Shown: positions 17,764 through 26,536, counted from the first letter of the stretch. The stretch: DNA of 64,000 nt from Alphaproteobacteria bacterium (GCA_020632885.1 JACKEQ010000004.1:62001-126000); one strand, 5' to 3'. Numbers and translations are program-made. Notes: generated by a model not told the origin, from the letters alone.

Positions 17764-18315
17764 TCACGCGTCCAGGAAGGCCGCGAGGGCCGACCGCAGA
17801 TCGGCGACCCGGATCCGCTGTACCCACGCGAGCTCGTGTCCCGAGTCGTCCGAGAGCAACACGCGGTCGGGGTCGGCGGCGTGGCTCGCGATGAACCAGT
17901 CCACGTGGGTGCCCCACCGGCCGGTCTCGCCGCGGTCGGCCCGCGCCTGACGCCGTGCCGACCGCCAAGCGGAGTCGTCGGGGTACGCGCGCCACAGCTC
18001 ACGCGCATACCGGGTCGCCGCGAGCGCCTCGAAGGGCTCCAGCTCGCCACCCCCATTCACGAAGGCGTCCATGCTCTCCCGGATCAAGTCGACATCGTAG
18101 CCGTGACCGTACGTGCGCCGATGGCGGAAAACGGACTCCGCGCTCACCAACCATGGCACCACGAGCCGCAGGAGGGTCTGCCCGGCCTTCCGATTCACCT
18201 GCTCCAGCGGCTTCTGGAGGGCCTCGTACTGGCGCCGGACCATCGCATTGGTGTCGAGCACCACCACAGTGGCTCGGCCCGCCCGCAGTCGGGCGCGGAG
18301 CTCATCCGAGGTCAT
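17764..18315 (-). CDS. PIN-like nuclease, partner of the AAA ATPase
   Basis: 183 residues. The PIN fold is suggested by VVVLDTNAMV (D21), SAE (E60), a helix HVDWFIASHA (D139) and the strand RVLLSDDSGHE (D156/D157). These four acidic positions are where PIN ribonucleases bind metal. An insert of about 75 residues between E60 and D139 makes it larger than VapC toxins, more like the PIN domains of stand-alone effectors. The ATG at 18315 lies 14 bases inside the end of the ATPase gene, so the two are translationally coupled. There is no small antitoxin gene. An effector nuclease controlled by the ATPase, as in anti-phage systems, is the most likely role; this is inference. Confidence 0.72.
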   Translation of the reverse strand: MTSDELRARLRAGRATVVVLDTNAMVRRQYEALQKPLEQVNRKAGQTLLRLVVPWLVSAESVFRHRRTYGHGYDVDLIRESMDAFVNGGGELEPFEALAATRYARELWRAYPDDSAWRSARRQARADRGETGRWGTHVDWFIASHAADPDRVLLSDDSGHELAWVQRIRVADLRSALAAFLDA

Positions 18316-19507
18316 CGCCGTCCGCCGCGAACGGGAGCGGGTGCCGCTCTCGCCACCGATCCTCCGAGAAGACGCGCAGCTCGCCGGGCTCGCCCCTCAC
18401 GACGAAAACCCGCCCTCCCTCGGGCAGGCCGAGGTGCTCGCGCGCGAAGCCGTTGAACCGGAGCGCGCCCTCAGTGGACATGTAGGACTGCGGTGCGTCT
18501 GCGGGAGCCACGCCGGGGGCGAGGACCCCGGTGACATCGGAGGCCTCGCCGCCTGGACGCCGGGAGACCCGGAGACCTTCCGCGGTGCGCTCCAGATGGA
18601 AGAACGCGCCGCCCCGCTCGAAGACGGGCGAGTGGCTCGTGAGCAGGATCTGGGAGGGCCCGCGTGGGTCGGCCACGATGAAGTGCAGGGCCTCCGCGAG
18701 CCGCTCCTGCACGTCCATCCGCAGGTTGAGCTCGGGCTCTTCGATGGCGACGATGTCGGCGCCACACGTCAGCACGCGCCCGATGAGCGCCACGACCTGC
18801 TGCGCGCCGGAACCGAGCAGATAGGCGGGCAACCGACCGTCGGGGGTCTCCAGCACCACGAGCGCCCTGCCCTCTTCGCGGCGGTAGACGACGTTGATCT
18901 CCCGGCCGCCGAGGAGCTCGCGGAAGCGCGCCATCACGTCGCGGAAGAGGTCCATGCGCTGGATGGCCGCCGTCTCGAGGCTGTCGCGGGCATCGAACAG
19001 CGCCATGGCCACGTCGGCCGGGATCTGCCCGCGGTCGTGGGGGTCGCGGTTGCTGCCGCCGTCGCCGATCTCGGTGCGATCGACCTGGATGTGCTGGAAC
19101 CGCGGAGAGTCCCGCAACGCCTCCCATGCTGCCCTGTCATGTCGGTCCGGGCGCGGCTGAACGCGCACACCATCCCCTCCCCAGGTGACCTCCACCCTGG
19201 CAGGGACGGCCACGCCTTCCACGCCCAGCTCGAAGCGAGCGTGTCCGTGGCCACCCAAGGTGTAGAAGTCCCGAGGGTCCATCCTCACCACCGAAGCGAA
19301 GTTGCGGCGATCCAACTCGAGCGACCCGAGCTTGTCCTGTAAGAACAGCAGGTCGATAAGCCGAAGGCACGCGCCGATGGCCTCGACCACATTGGACTTC
19401 CCGACGTCGTTGGCTCCGTGGAGCACGACCACGCCGCCCATGCCCTCCAGGCGCACCTCGTCGACGAGGTTCTTGAAGCCCTGGACCGCGAATGTCTCGA
19501 TGCGCAC
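18302..19507 (-). CDS. AAA-family (SMC/OLD-like) ATPase
   Basis: 401 residues. Walker A is GANDVGKSN near residue 31, a signature-like YLLGSGAQQ comes at about 225, Walker B is DIVAIEEPELNLRM (acidic pair EE), and LLTSHSP forms the H-switch. This is the RecF/OLD-like AAA ATPase type (AAA_15/AAA_21) common in defence systems such as PARIS, Gabija, Septu and retron partners. No TOPRIM domain is visible at the C-terminus, unlike OLD nucleases; the last 90 residues are unassigned. GTG 19507 has GGAGG at good spacing and a TACGCT -10-like box further upstream. It overlaps the PIN-like gene by 14 bases. The pair sits alone between unrelated operons. Confidence 0.85.
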   Translation of the reverse strand: MRIETFAVQGFKNLVDEVRLEGMGGVVVLHGANDVGKSNVVEAIGACLRLIDLLFLQDKLGSLELDRRNFASVVRMDPRDFYTLGGHGHARFELGVEGVAVPARVEVTWGGDGVRVQPRPDRHDRAAWEALRDSPRFQHIQVDRTEIGDGGSNRDPHDRGQIPADVAMALFDARDSLETAAIQRMDLFRDVMARFRELLGGREINVVYRREEGRALVVLETPDGRLPAYLLGSGAQQVVALIGRVLTCGADIVAIEEPELNLRMDVQERLAEALHFIVADPRGPSQILLTSHSPVFERGGAFFHLERTAEGLRVSRRPGGEASDVTGVLAPGVAPADAPQSYMSTEGALRFNGFAREHLGLPEGGRVFVVRGEPGELRVFSEDRWRERHPLPFAADGDDLG

Positions 19508-19558
19508 GGCGCCTCCAGAGATCCAGCGTATCCCGGCCCCCAGCGCGCCGACCGGAAG

Positions 19559-20401
19559 CTACGCCCACCCCGCCGGGATCCGCTCCAGGAGCCCGTCGCC
19601 GTACACGTCCAGCAGACCGAGCTCCGGCATGTGCACGTACCCGATGTGGCAACGGCACACGTCGTTCGTGCACGGACGTGGCGCCGACAGCGCGTCCAGC
19701 CCGTCCACGTAGAGGTTCCCGAGGGGCGCGCCGATGAAGTGACACCGCCGGACCGTGCCCTCCCCGTCCACACTGAAGTGCGACTCCCCTCCCCGGCACG
19801 CCCGGTCCAGCGAGGGGTACACCCGGTTGTCGTCGAACCGCGGGTCCACCGCCCGGATCCGCGCGCGGTCGGCGTCCGCGTAGTAGTCCGCCTCGCGCTT
19901 GTACGCGTTCACCCAGACGTACGTGCTCCGCGGCAGGGCCGCCCGCAGGGCCTCGATGGCGTCCAGGTGCTCCAGCAGGCCCACCACGCCGACCGAGTGA
20001 CGCACGCCGAGCGCCCGCAACCGCTCGCACTGCCGCAGGAACCGGTCCATCCCGACCTCGCCGGGATGCCAGGTGGCCCACAGCGCCACCGTGTCGAGGT
20101 CCGCCTCCTCCAGCCAGTCGAGCTTCATCGAGAGGTTCGTCTGCGCGGCGACCCGCCGCACCCCGGGCGCCCGCGAGAGCCGCACCATCGCGTCCCGGTA
20201 CCAGCTCCGGACCAGCGCCTCCCCCCAGGGCGTGAAGAGCACCCCGAGGTCGTCCTGGACCTCCGCCCACTCCACGAACCGCGAGAGCCCCGCCCTGTCG
20301 GCCTCCAGGACCTCCGGTGGCTCCCAGGCCTTGGCGAACGGACAGTACGGACACGCGAAGTTGCAGCTCGACAGCGGACCCCGGTAGTGGATCGTCCTCA
20401 C
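19559..20401 (-). CDS. STM4011-family radical SAM protein
   Basis: 280 residues. The radical SAM cluster motif is C13-x3-C17-x2-C20 (SSCNFACPYCPF). C-terminal Cys residues (CRGGE...RRCHF, then CTNDVCRC) look like ligands of an auxiliary iron-sulfur cluster of SPASM type. The overall pattern matches the STM4011 family, a radical SAM protein always found with STM4012 and its neighbours. The reaction is unknown. GTG 20401 shares GTGA with the STM4012 stop. It is the last gene of the five-gene unit. Confidence 0.85.
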   Translation of the reverse strand: MRTIHYRGPLSSCNFACPYCPFAKAWEPPEVLEADRAGLSRFVEWAEVQDDLGVLFTPWGEALVRSWYRDAMVRLSRAPGVRRVAAQTNLSMKLDWLEEADLDTVALWATWHPGEVGMDRFLRQCERLRALGVRHSVGVVGLLEHLDAIEALRAALPRSTYVWVNAYKREADYYADADRARIRAVDPRFDDNRVYPSLDRACRGGESHFSVDGEGTVRRCHFIGAPLGNLYVDGLDALSAPRPCTNDVCRCHIGYVHMPELGLLDVYGDGLLERIPAGWA

Positions 20402-21702
20402 CGCAGCTCCCAGGCGTCCATCCTGGCCTTCACGGCGTCCGAGTACAGCCAGGGCCCGATGGCGTCCGACCAGGCCAGCCCCTCGGCCGTCAGCCGCAGC
20501 CGGCCGGGCAGCTCCTCCGCGAGCCCGTGCTCCACGAGGCCCCCGAGCTGCGGGAATCGCTCCCGCACGTCGCCGAAGGCCTCCGCGAAGGCCACCGTGT
20601 CGAGACCCTCGGCCTGCAGCAGCCCCTGGAGCAGGTAGCGGCGGGCGCGCTCGTCGAGGTCCAGCACGAAGCCCCAGTCGACCCGCGTGGGGTCGTCGCG
20701 GTCGAGCCACGCGTCCAGCTCGTCCAGGACGGCCCCTCCACCCACCGCGAAACGCGTGGCATGGTGTACCCGGCGCGTGTAGCTGCGCGCCCCGGGCCCG
20801 AGGCCCACCATGCCGTCCGCCTGGCATTTGTAGGGCGTGTGCACGACCGGCGCCCAGGGCGCCCGGAACATCCGCATGGAGGTCTGCTCGTAGCCGCACG
20901 ACACCAACAGATCCCGGCCGATCCGGTAGAGCTCCAGCCGGTCGTCGGGTGCGTCGTGGCCGCGCCGATCGAGGCCCGTGAGCGGACGGACGAACAGCGG
21001 GTAGAGGAAGATCTCCTCCGGACGCCACTCCAGCGCGGCCGTCAGGCTGTCGACCCACGTGGCGGGCGTCTGGCCCGCCAGGCCGTAGATGAGGTCGATG
21101 TTGAGCGTGGGCACCCGCGACGCCCGCAGCGCCTCGAGGGCCGTCTGCACCGTCATGCCGCGCTGGGTCCGCCCCATCGCGCGCGCCTCGCTGTCCACGA
21201 AGGACTGCACGCCCAGACTGGCCCGCGTCGTCCCCCGCCGCACGAGGAGGTCGGCCTTGCCCGGCGTCACGGTCTCCGGCGAGCACTCTACCGAGAGCGG
21301 CATGCTCCCGAGGGGCGCACCCATGGTGTGCCCGAGGACGTCGAACACCCGATCGAGCCCGCCCTCGTCGAGCCAGGTGGGCGTGCCGCCCCCGACGGCC
21401 CCGGTGACGAACCGCGCATCCGGCAGCACCTCGCGCACCCGCGTCGCCTGCCGGGCGAGCTGCTGGAGGTACCGCTCCTGCCGCTCGGGGGCCCCGCGCA
21501 CCGTGGTGAACAGGTTGCAGAAGGAGCACCGCTGGAAGCAGAACGGCACGTGGGCGTACAGGAACAGCGAGGAGGTGTCCTCGCCCGCCCAGACGTCCTC
21601 GAGGGCGAGCGCCAGCTCCAGCGCGCGGTACGCCGTCTTGTGGGGGTAGGCATACGCGTAGCCCGCGTAGGGTCCGGTGCCGAAGAGCGCGCTGGGGTCC
21701 AT
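20398..21702 (-). CDS. STM4012-family (HemN-like) radical SAM protein
   Basis: 434 residues. The cluster motif is C55-x3-C59-x2-C62 (VPFCFQRCSFC), followed by VGGGTPTWL and LNIDLIYGLAGQ, which are HemN/coproporphyrinogen dehydrogenase-like segments, and a HemN C-terminal-type winged region. The N-terminal PYAGYAYAYPHKTAYR is typical of the STM4012 family. It is not likely to be the haem-pathway HemN itself because of the gene context. ATG 21702 begins 9 bases before the PDZ gene's stop codon in transcription order. A partner role with STM4011 in modifying some substrate is likely but unproven. Confidence 0.88.
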   Translation of the reverse strand: MDPSALFGTGPYAGYAYAYPHKTAYRALELALALEDVWAGEDTSSLFLYAHVPFCFQRCSFCNLFTTVRGAPERQERYLQQLARQATRVREVLPDARFVTGAVGGGTPTWLDEGGLDRVFDVLGHTMGAPLGSMPLSVECSPETVTPGKADLLVRRGTTRASLGVQSFVDSEARAMGRTQRGMTVQTALEALRASRVPTLNIDLIYGLAGQTPATWVDSLTAALEWRPEEIFLYPLFVRPLTGLDRRGHDAPDDRLELYRIGRDLLVSCGYEQTSMRMFRAPWAPVVHTPYKCQADGMVGLGPGARSYTRRVHHATRFAVGGGAVLDELDAWLDRDDPTRVDWGFVLDLDERARRYLLQGLLQAEGLDTVAFAEAFGDVRERFPQLGGLVEHGLAEELPGRLRLTAEGLAWSDAIGPWLYSDAVKARMDAWELR

Positions 21703-21710
21703 GCCCGCCG

Positions 21711-22511
21711 TTATCCCAACGACGCCACGGGCACGCTGGCGAGCCGCACCATCAGCGTCTCGCCCGCCCGGTACACCTCGAAGACCCGCACCGCACCGAG
21801 CGTCCCCGCCAGCGCCGGGCCCGTCAGCTCGGGCTCGAGCCCATCCAGGGGCTCGCCGTCGACCGTCAGCAGCACGTCACCCGCCAGGAGACGCCCTGCC
21901 GCCGGCCCTCCCGGGTGCACGGCGAGCACCTCCACCCCGCCCGCGACAGGCTGGATGCGCAGCCCGAGCGTGGGTCGGTCGTCCACGTCGTCCACGGGCT
22001 CCCGGGTGCCTCCACCGACCATCACGAGCGGCGAGGCCTCCCGGCGCACCGGGCGGAAGGAAGCCCGCGCGTCGGCCCGGTAGCCGAGCACGGCCGGCTG
22101 GAGCACCCCGAGAAGCTCGAGGGCCGCAGGCCCCCAGAGCGTCTCGAACCCGGCCCCCCAGGTCCCGACGGCCTTCTCGACGTCGCCGGCGTCGTGCTGC
22201 TCCAGACCCGCCCAGAGCTGCTGGAACACGACCTCGACCGTCTGGGAGGCCTGCATGGGCACGGGTCCGTCGTCCGTCTCGCGCCAGTAGGCCTCGTAGG
22301 CCCCGAGCCCGGGCCAGTCGACGAGCATCGGGGACGCCAGACCCGGCGCGCGTCCCGGGAGCACCGGCAGGGCCGCCGCGCTGGCGACGACCAGCCCGAG
22401 ACCGCGGTAGGTCGCGGTGATGCGCTCGTCGAGGGGGAGCGTGTGGGCATCCAGCCAGAGCCCGCAGAGGTCGCGGACCAGGTGGGCGAACAGGGCGGCG
22501 GTGTCGCTCAC
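21711..22511 (-). CDS. PDZ-domain protein inside the STM4011-4015-like cluster
   Basis: 266 residues, no signal peptide. Residues about 185-265 look like a PDZ domain (LGLRIQPVAGGVEVLAVHPGGPA, then LLAGDVLLTVDGEPL). The first 180 residues are helical and unassigned; they contain several Trp-rich helices (YEAYWRE, FQQLWAGLE). GTG 22511 shares GTGA with the upstream hydrolase stop. In the clusters I remember, a different fifth member (STM4014) is present; this protein may replace it or hold the substrate. A substrate-docking or scaffolding role is only a suggestion. Confidence 0.75.
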   Translation of the reverse strand: MSDTAALFAHLVRDLCGLWLDAHTLPLDERITATYRGLGLVVASAAALPVLPGRAPGLASPMLVDWPGLGAYEAYWRETDDGPVPMQASQTVEVVFQQLWAGLEQHDAGDVEKAVGTWGAGFETLWGPAALELLGVLQPAVLGYRADARASFRPVRREASPLVMVGGGTREPVDDVDDRPTLGLRIQPVAGGVEVLAVHPGGPAAGRLLAGDVLLTVDGEPLDGLEPELTGPALAGTLGAVRVFEVYRAGETLMVRLASVPVASLG

Positions 22512-23281
22512 AGGGTGAACCTCGCCCAGGGCACGGTGAGGACGTGCGGGTGGGCGACACGGTGCCCGACGTGCCCGCCCTCGCCGTAGAGGGTGCCATG
22601 GTCGCTCGTCACCATGACCTCGGTGGGCCCGCGGGCCGCGAAGGCCGCGAACAACGGCGCCAGCGCGCCGTCCACGTAGCGGAGGGCGGCCCGGTGGGTC
22701 GCCAGCGAGTCCGTCTCCGCGCCGTCCACGTAGTGCCGGTTGGGCTGGTGGATGGCGCTGACGTTCACGAAGGCGAGCACGCGACCGTCGAGCTCCGCGA
22801 GGCGCCCGACGAGCCAGGCCACCTGGTGCTCCGTGCTGTGGGGGTCGGTGACCCCGAAGCCCGTCTCCCAGCGGGACTCTGCGAAGAGCCCGGGAAGCAC
22901 GGTGCCGAGGGGGGTGGCGGGGTTGAAGAAGCCCGTGCCCCCGACACAGATCGTGTGGTAGCCCGCATCCGCGAAGCCCCGCACGATGTCCGGCGCGTCG
23001 AACACCGTGGTGTGGGGCCCGATGGTCTCGGACCCGCCGAAGGCCACGGCGAGCTCGCGGATGTGGGGACCCGGCGTGACCGGCGTGGGGAGGAACCCCG
23101 CGAAGAACGCGGCGTGGGCGGCGTAGGTGAAGGTCGCCGGAGAGTGGCGCTCCTCCCAGGCGTCCACGTACCGCGAGAGCACGGGCAGCTCGCCCGCCTC
23201 GAGCGCCGCGACGGCCACGTCGTACCTCAGGGTGTCGAGGGTGACGAAGAGCACGTCGTGGCGTCCGAGGACGGACCTCAC
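22508..23281 (-). CDS. STM4013/SEN3800-family hydrolase (alkaline-phosphatase fold)
   Basis: 257 residues. VLFVTLDTLRYDVA with the nucleophile Thr, and later VTSDHGTLYGEGGHVGHRVAHP with the DH...H metal ligands, mark the alkaline phosphatase/sulfatase superfamily. The overall pattern fits the STM4013 family that accompanies STM4011 and STM4012. GTG 23281 overlaps the WGR/LRR gene's stop (GTGA). It has no export signal, so it acts in the cytoplasm. The substrate is unknown. Confidence 0.87.
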   Translation of the reverse strand: MRSVLGRHDVLFVTLDTLRYDVAVAALEAGELPVLSRYVDAWEERHSPATFTYAAHAAFFAGFLPTPVTPGPHIRELAVAFGGSETIGPHTTVFDAPDIVRGFADAGYHTICVGGTGFFNPATPLGTVLPGLFAESRWETGFGVTDPHSTEHQVAWLVGRLAELDGRVLAFVNVSAIHQPNRHYVDGAETDSLATHRAALRYVDGALAPLFAAFAARGPTEVMVTSDHGTLYGEGGHVGHRVAHPHVLTVPWARFTL

Positions 23282-24666
23282 TCGCTGACGCTCGTGTAGA
23301 ACCAGTCCCGGTCCCGCTTCTGGTCGCCCGCGACCAGCGTGCCCGCGAAGGCGACGCGCAGCGCAGACACGGTCTCGTCGGACAAGAAGCTCTCCGAGAC
23401 GTCCAGCTCCTCGAGGTGGGCCAGAGCCGGCAGGATGCCGAGGAGCGTCTGGGCGCCCTCGTCCGTGAGGATGCCCATGGACAGGTCGAGGTGCGTGAGC
23501 TGACGGATCAGCGGCCCGCCGGCGAGCACACCCACGATGTCGTTCGTGAAGCTCGCGTTCTTCAGGCCGAGGCGCTTCACGGCCGGCAGACCCGCGGTGT
23601 TGGCGAGGATCCCGGCGACGTGCTCGGCGCTGCACGACCCGCCGTAGTCGTCGGTGCCGAACCACACCTCGAGCTCCTCGAGCGCCGGGTAGCTGCCCTT
23701 CGCGAGCTGCTCGGCCGGCTGGGTCGGCAGCCCGCCGGTCTCCAGCTTCAGGCGCTTCAGCTTCGGCGCCACCAGCGCCCCGAGGGCGATGTCGCCGCCC
23801 GTGATGGTGAGATCCTCGAGGTTGGGGAGGATGGGCCCCAGGGGCTCCACGGAGGTGTGGTAGGTCCAGGAGATCTCGGTGTCGTCGGGGTACTCGAAGG
23901 CCCCGAGGTGCAGCCGGCGCAGCGAAGGCCGGCGGCCCTGCTTCACGAGGAGCTTCACGGCGTCCTCGAACATGGCCTCCCCGTCGATCTCGAGGAGGCC
24001 GACCTCCAGCTCACGAAGGAACTGCGCGGACGGGTGCCGGAGCACGGCGCTGTAGAGCTTCTTGAGGTCGAGCTCCTCGACGTCCCAGTTGCCAGCGACC
24101 TTGACCCGCCGCCAGAACCCGTTCTCCCAGTCGATCTCGACGGCCTCGGCCTCGTCGCGACCGGGCCGGACATCGCCGAAGAAGGCCGTGGCGTGCTTCT
24201 CGAGCAGCTCCTGCTCGCGGACCTTCAGCGGGCCCGGCGGCTCCGGCGCGGGTGCCGCCTCCCCACGGGGACGGGCTCGCACGCGCTCCTTCGGCTTGGT
24301 GACGGTCGCCCCGAGCTGCATCTGCACCGCCATGAGCTCACCGCGCGGGTCGCCAGCGGCCTGCAGGCTGTCGGCGAGCACGGACCACGCCTCGAGGTCG
24401 CCGGGATCGGACGTGATGCGCGCCACGATCTCCTCGTTGGGATCGGCCGTGCGCGCCTGGGCGGCGGCCTCGGCGTACCCCTTCTTCACCTTGGACGCGA
24501 TGGCCGCGTCCGCCTTCTTCTGGGCCTCCTCGTGGCTCTTGAAGACCTTGGTGCTCGTCTGGCCGTCCGTGCCGGTACGACCGAAGCGGACGGTGTACGA
24601 CTCCCCCTCCACCACGATCTCCCAGAACTTGTCGGACTTCCCGTCGCTGAACTCGAACCGCCGCAT
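23278..24666 (-). CDS. WGR / TIGR02996 / leucine-rich repeat protein, STM4015-like
   Basis: 462 residues. Residues 1-70 form a WGR domain (FWEIVVEGESYTVRFGRTG). Residues about 85-125 match the TIGR02996 repeat-companion segment (DLEAWSVLADSLQAAGDPRGE). From about 200 onward there are leucine-rich repeats with L-x-x-L-x-L spacing (LEDLTITGG, LKRLKLETGG, LTHLDLSMG, LEELDVSES). STM4015-family proteins in this cluster type carry LRRs, which supports the call. It is the first gene of the unit, has a TATACT -10 and GGGAGG SD, and ATG 24666. It may recognise a protein partner through the LRR. Confidence 0.85.
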   Translation of the reverse strand: MRRFEFSDGKSDKFWEIVVEGESYTVRFGRTGTDGQTSTKVFKSHEEAQKKADAAIASKVKKGYAEAAAQARTADPNEEIVARITSDPGDLEAWSVLADSLQAAGDPRGELMAVQMQLGATVTKPKERVRARPRGEAAPAPEPPGPLKVREQELLEKHATAFFGDVRPGRDEAEAVEIDWENGFWRRVKVAGNWDVEELDLKKLYSAVLRHPSAQFLRELEVGLLEIDGEAMFEDAVKLLVKQGRRPSLRRLHLGAFEYPDDTEISWTYHTSVEPLGPILPNLEDLTITGGDIALGALVAPKLKRLKLETGGLPTQPAEQLAKGSYPALEELEVWFGTDDYGGSCSAEHVAGILANTAGLPAVKRLGLKNASFTNDIVGVLAGGPLIRQLTHLDLSMGILTDEGAQTLLGILPALAHLEELDVSESFLSDETVSALRVAFAGTLVAGDQKRDRDWFYTSVSE

Positions 24667-24683
24667 GGACCCTCCCGGGCGCG

Positions 24684-24689
24684 AGTATA
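24684..24689 (-). promoter_or_regulatory. -10 box TATACT of the STM4011-4015-like operon
   Basis: On the minus strand TATACT lies 17 bases before the ATG at 24666, with GGGAGG between. It is the closest match to the TATAAT consensus seen in the window. No clear -35 was found. Confidence 0.55.
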
Positions 24690-24696
24690 GGCGGGG

Positions 24697-26493
24697 TCAG
24701 TCGCCGTCCCGGACGATGACGGTGAAGGTGACCTGCCGGAGGGGTCCGACCCCCGCGAGACCCTCGCCTGCACCGACCACCTGGAGCCGATCCCGCGCGA
24801 TCCCCCGCTCCACCAGGGCCGCGGCGACCCCCTCGGCGCGGCGCACGGACAGCGCGTAGTTGTAGGCGGACGGGCCCTCGGAGTCGGCGTGCCCCTCGAC
24901 CCGCAGCAGCCGGACCTCCCCGTGCTCGGCCATCCAGGCGGCGATCGCGTCGAGCGTCCCGGTCTCCTCCAGCGTGTCGCGGTCGTGCGCGAAGAGCGGC
25001 GTGCCCGTGGTGACGAGCTGGTTGCCCTCGAGGTGCACGGCGTCGGGCTCGAGCACGACGTCCACCTCGGCCACCTCGTCGATCGGGACCTCCACGGTCC
25101 GGACGTGCGTTCCGAAGCCCTCGGCCGCCACGCGCACCGTGACGTCGCCGACCTCGCGCTCCATGCGGACCTCTCCGCCTTCGGGGGGCACGTGCTCACC
25201 CTCGATCTCGACCACGACCCCGGGGACGACGGATCCGTCGGGCCCACGCACACGCACGACCAGCGTGCCGATGCGCCGGGCCTCCAGCGTCACCACGGAG
25301 CGCATCGTGCGCCCCTCGAGCAGGAAGGCGCCCACCCCGCTCGGCACGAACCCCTCGGCCTCCACGACGACCGCGTGCTCCCCCGCCCCTCCGGCGTACG
25401 TCCACACCTCGCCGCCCAGGCCGTGGAAGGCATCCCCGTCGTGGCGGAGGGTCCAGCTGTCGGGTCCGCGCACCTCCACGCGCCACCCCGCCGTGACGTC
25501 CGGGCAACCGTCGTCGTCCCGGTAGCCGTTCACCGTCTCGGGCACGTTCGGGCACACGTCGTCGACGTCGGACAGGCCGTCCCCATCGTTGTCGGGGTCG
25601 GGGCATCCATCGCGGTCCTGGTGGCCGTCGAGGTCCTCGGGCGCGCGGGGACAGCGGTCCTGCGGCCCGACCCGCCCGTCTCCATCGTGGTCCTCGGGAC
25701 CCGGCACCACGAACGACAGGTCCAGCAGCAGCCTGCTCGCGGGGGTGCCCAGCCCATCCGTGAGCCCGACTCCCACGCCACCCCGCAGGTGGATCCCGCG
25801 GCGCAGGCGACCCCGCGCCGTCGCCAGGGCCTCGAGGGGCACGAGCCGGCTGGTGACGGGCTGACCCAGCGGGAAGGCCCCGAAGAGCTCGAGGGCCCCA
25901 CGAAGCCCGGGGTACAGGTCGCCGCCATAGCCCACGGCACCCTCGAGGCGGGCGCCGAGCACGGTGCCCCCGACGTCCTGATCGGGCTGCACGCGCGCCA
26001 GGATTTGCCCGCCGAGGCCGCCCGTGCGGAGGGTGAGCCCACCTGTCACCGCGTGGGTGGAGAAGGGCTGGGGGGCCGAGGCATTGCCGCGCTCCAGCTC
26101 GGCCACGAGCGCCACGGGCATGCCAGGAGACCCGATCCGCGCGAAGAGCAGCACGTCGCCGGGCCCGACGAGCGTGTCGTCGGCGTACCGGGCCACGTGC
26201 ACCGGGAGGAGCACACCGAACCGGAGGTACTCACCGGTGGCGAGCGACGCCCCCAGCCTCGCGGTGACGAGGTCGCGGACGTAGGGCGTGCGGGTGCCGT
26301 CGGCGCTGCGGAGGACCAGCGGCGCGAACTGCGCATCGTTCGCGAGGAACACCCGCGCGGACCACGGATCACCCACGGTCGCCGGGCGCAGGCTCGTGAA
26401 GTCCTCGCCGAGGGGCTGGAGGGTCTGGACATCGGCAGCCCGAGCGGACCCCGCGAGCCCCATCCCCACCACCATCGCCGCGAGTGCCCGCAA
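24697..26493 (-). CDS. OmpA-family outer-membrane protein with thrombospondin type 3 repeats
   Basis: 598 residues. A signal peptide (cleavage after GSARA, about residue 19) is followed by a region of about 220 residues that looks beta-barrel-like, then Asp-rich thrombospondin type 3 calcium-binding repeats (DHDGDGRVGPQDRCP, DPDNDGDGLSDVDDVCP), PEGA-like beta modules (LVVRVRGPDGSVVPGVVVEIEG) and a C-terminal OmpA peptidoglycan-binding domain (VEGHADSEG, then RRAEGVAAALVERGI). It probably ties the outer membrane to the cell wall. A TTG start at 26493 with a GGAGG SD is preferred; ATG 26475 is the alternative. Confidence 0.85.
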   Translation of the reverse strand: MRALAAMVVGMGLAGSARAADVQTLQPLGEDFTSLRPATVGDPWSARVFLANDAQFAPLVLRSADGTRTPYVRDLVTARLGASLATGEYLRFGVLLPVHVARYADDTLVGPGDVLLFARIGSPGMPVALVAELERGNASAPQPFSTHAVTGGLTLRTGGLGGQILARVQPDQDVGGTVLGARLEGAVGYGGDLYPGLRGALELFGAFPLGQPVTSRLVPLEALATARGRLRRGIHLRGGVGVGLTDGLGTPASRLLLDLSFVVPGPEDHDGDGRVGPQDRCPRAPEDLDGHQDRDGCPDPDNDGDGLSDVDDVCPNVPETVNGYRDDDGCPDVTAGWRVEVRGPDSWTLRHDGDAFHGLGGEVWTYAGGAGEHAVVVEAEGFVPSGVGAFLLEGRTMRSVVTLEARRIGTLVVRVRGPDGSVVPGVVVEIEGEHVPPEGGEVRMEREVGDVTVRVAAEGFGTHVRTVEVPIDEVAEVDVVLEPDAVHLEGNQLVTTGTPLFAHDRDTLEETGTLDAIAAWMAEHGEVRLLRVEGHADSEGPSAYNYALSVRRAEGVAAALVERGIARDRLQVVGAGEGLAGVGPLRQVTFTVIVRDGD

Positions 26494-26512
26494 GGCGCCC
26501 CTCCGGCCCGCA

Positions 26513-26536
26513 GCCTACGCCTTTCTGACGTAGGAT
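26513..26536. promoter_or_regulatory. Divergent -10 boxes within an inverted repeat
   Basis: CCTACG (26514-26519) and CGTAGG (26529-26534) form a perfect inverted repeat with a nine-base loop. They contain TAGGAT on the plus strand (26531-26536, five bases before GTG 26542) and TAGGCT on the minus strand (26518-26513), the likely -10 boxes of the two divergent genes. Confidence 0.45.

Noticed and set aside
14412..18056. 1214-codon minus-strand open frame
   Set aside because: It crosses several convincing plus-strand genes including selD and has no domain; the high GC content removes stops from this frame.
17764..18315. VapC toxin of a VapBC pair
   Set aside because: No small antitoxin gene precedes it; it is longer than VapC and is coupled to a large ATPase.
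20398..21702. Haem-pathway coproporphyrinogen dehydrogenase HemN
   Set aside because: The N-terminal sequence and the neighbours fit the STM4012 family, and no haem genes are near.
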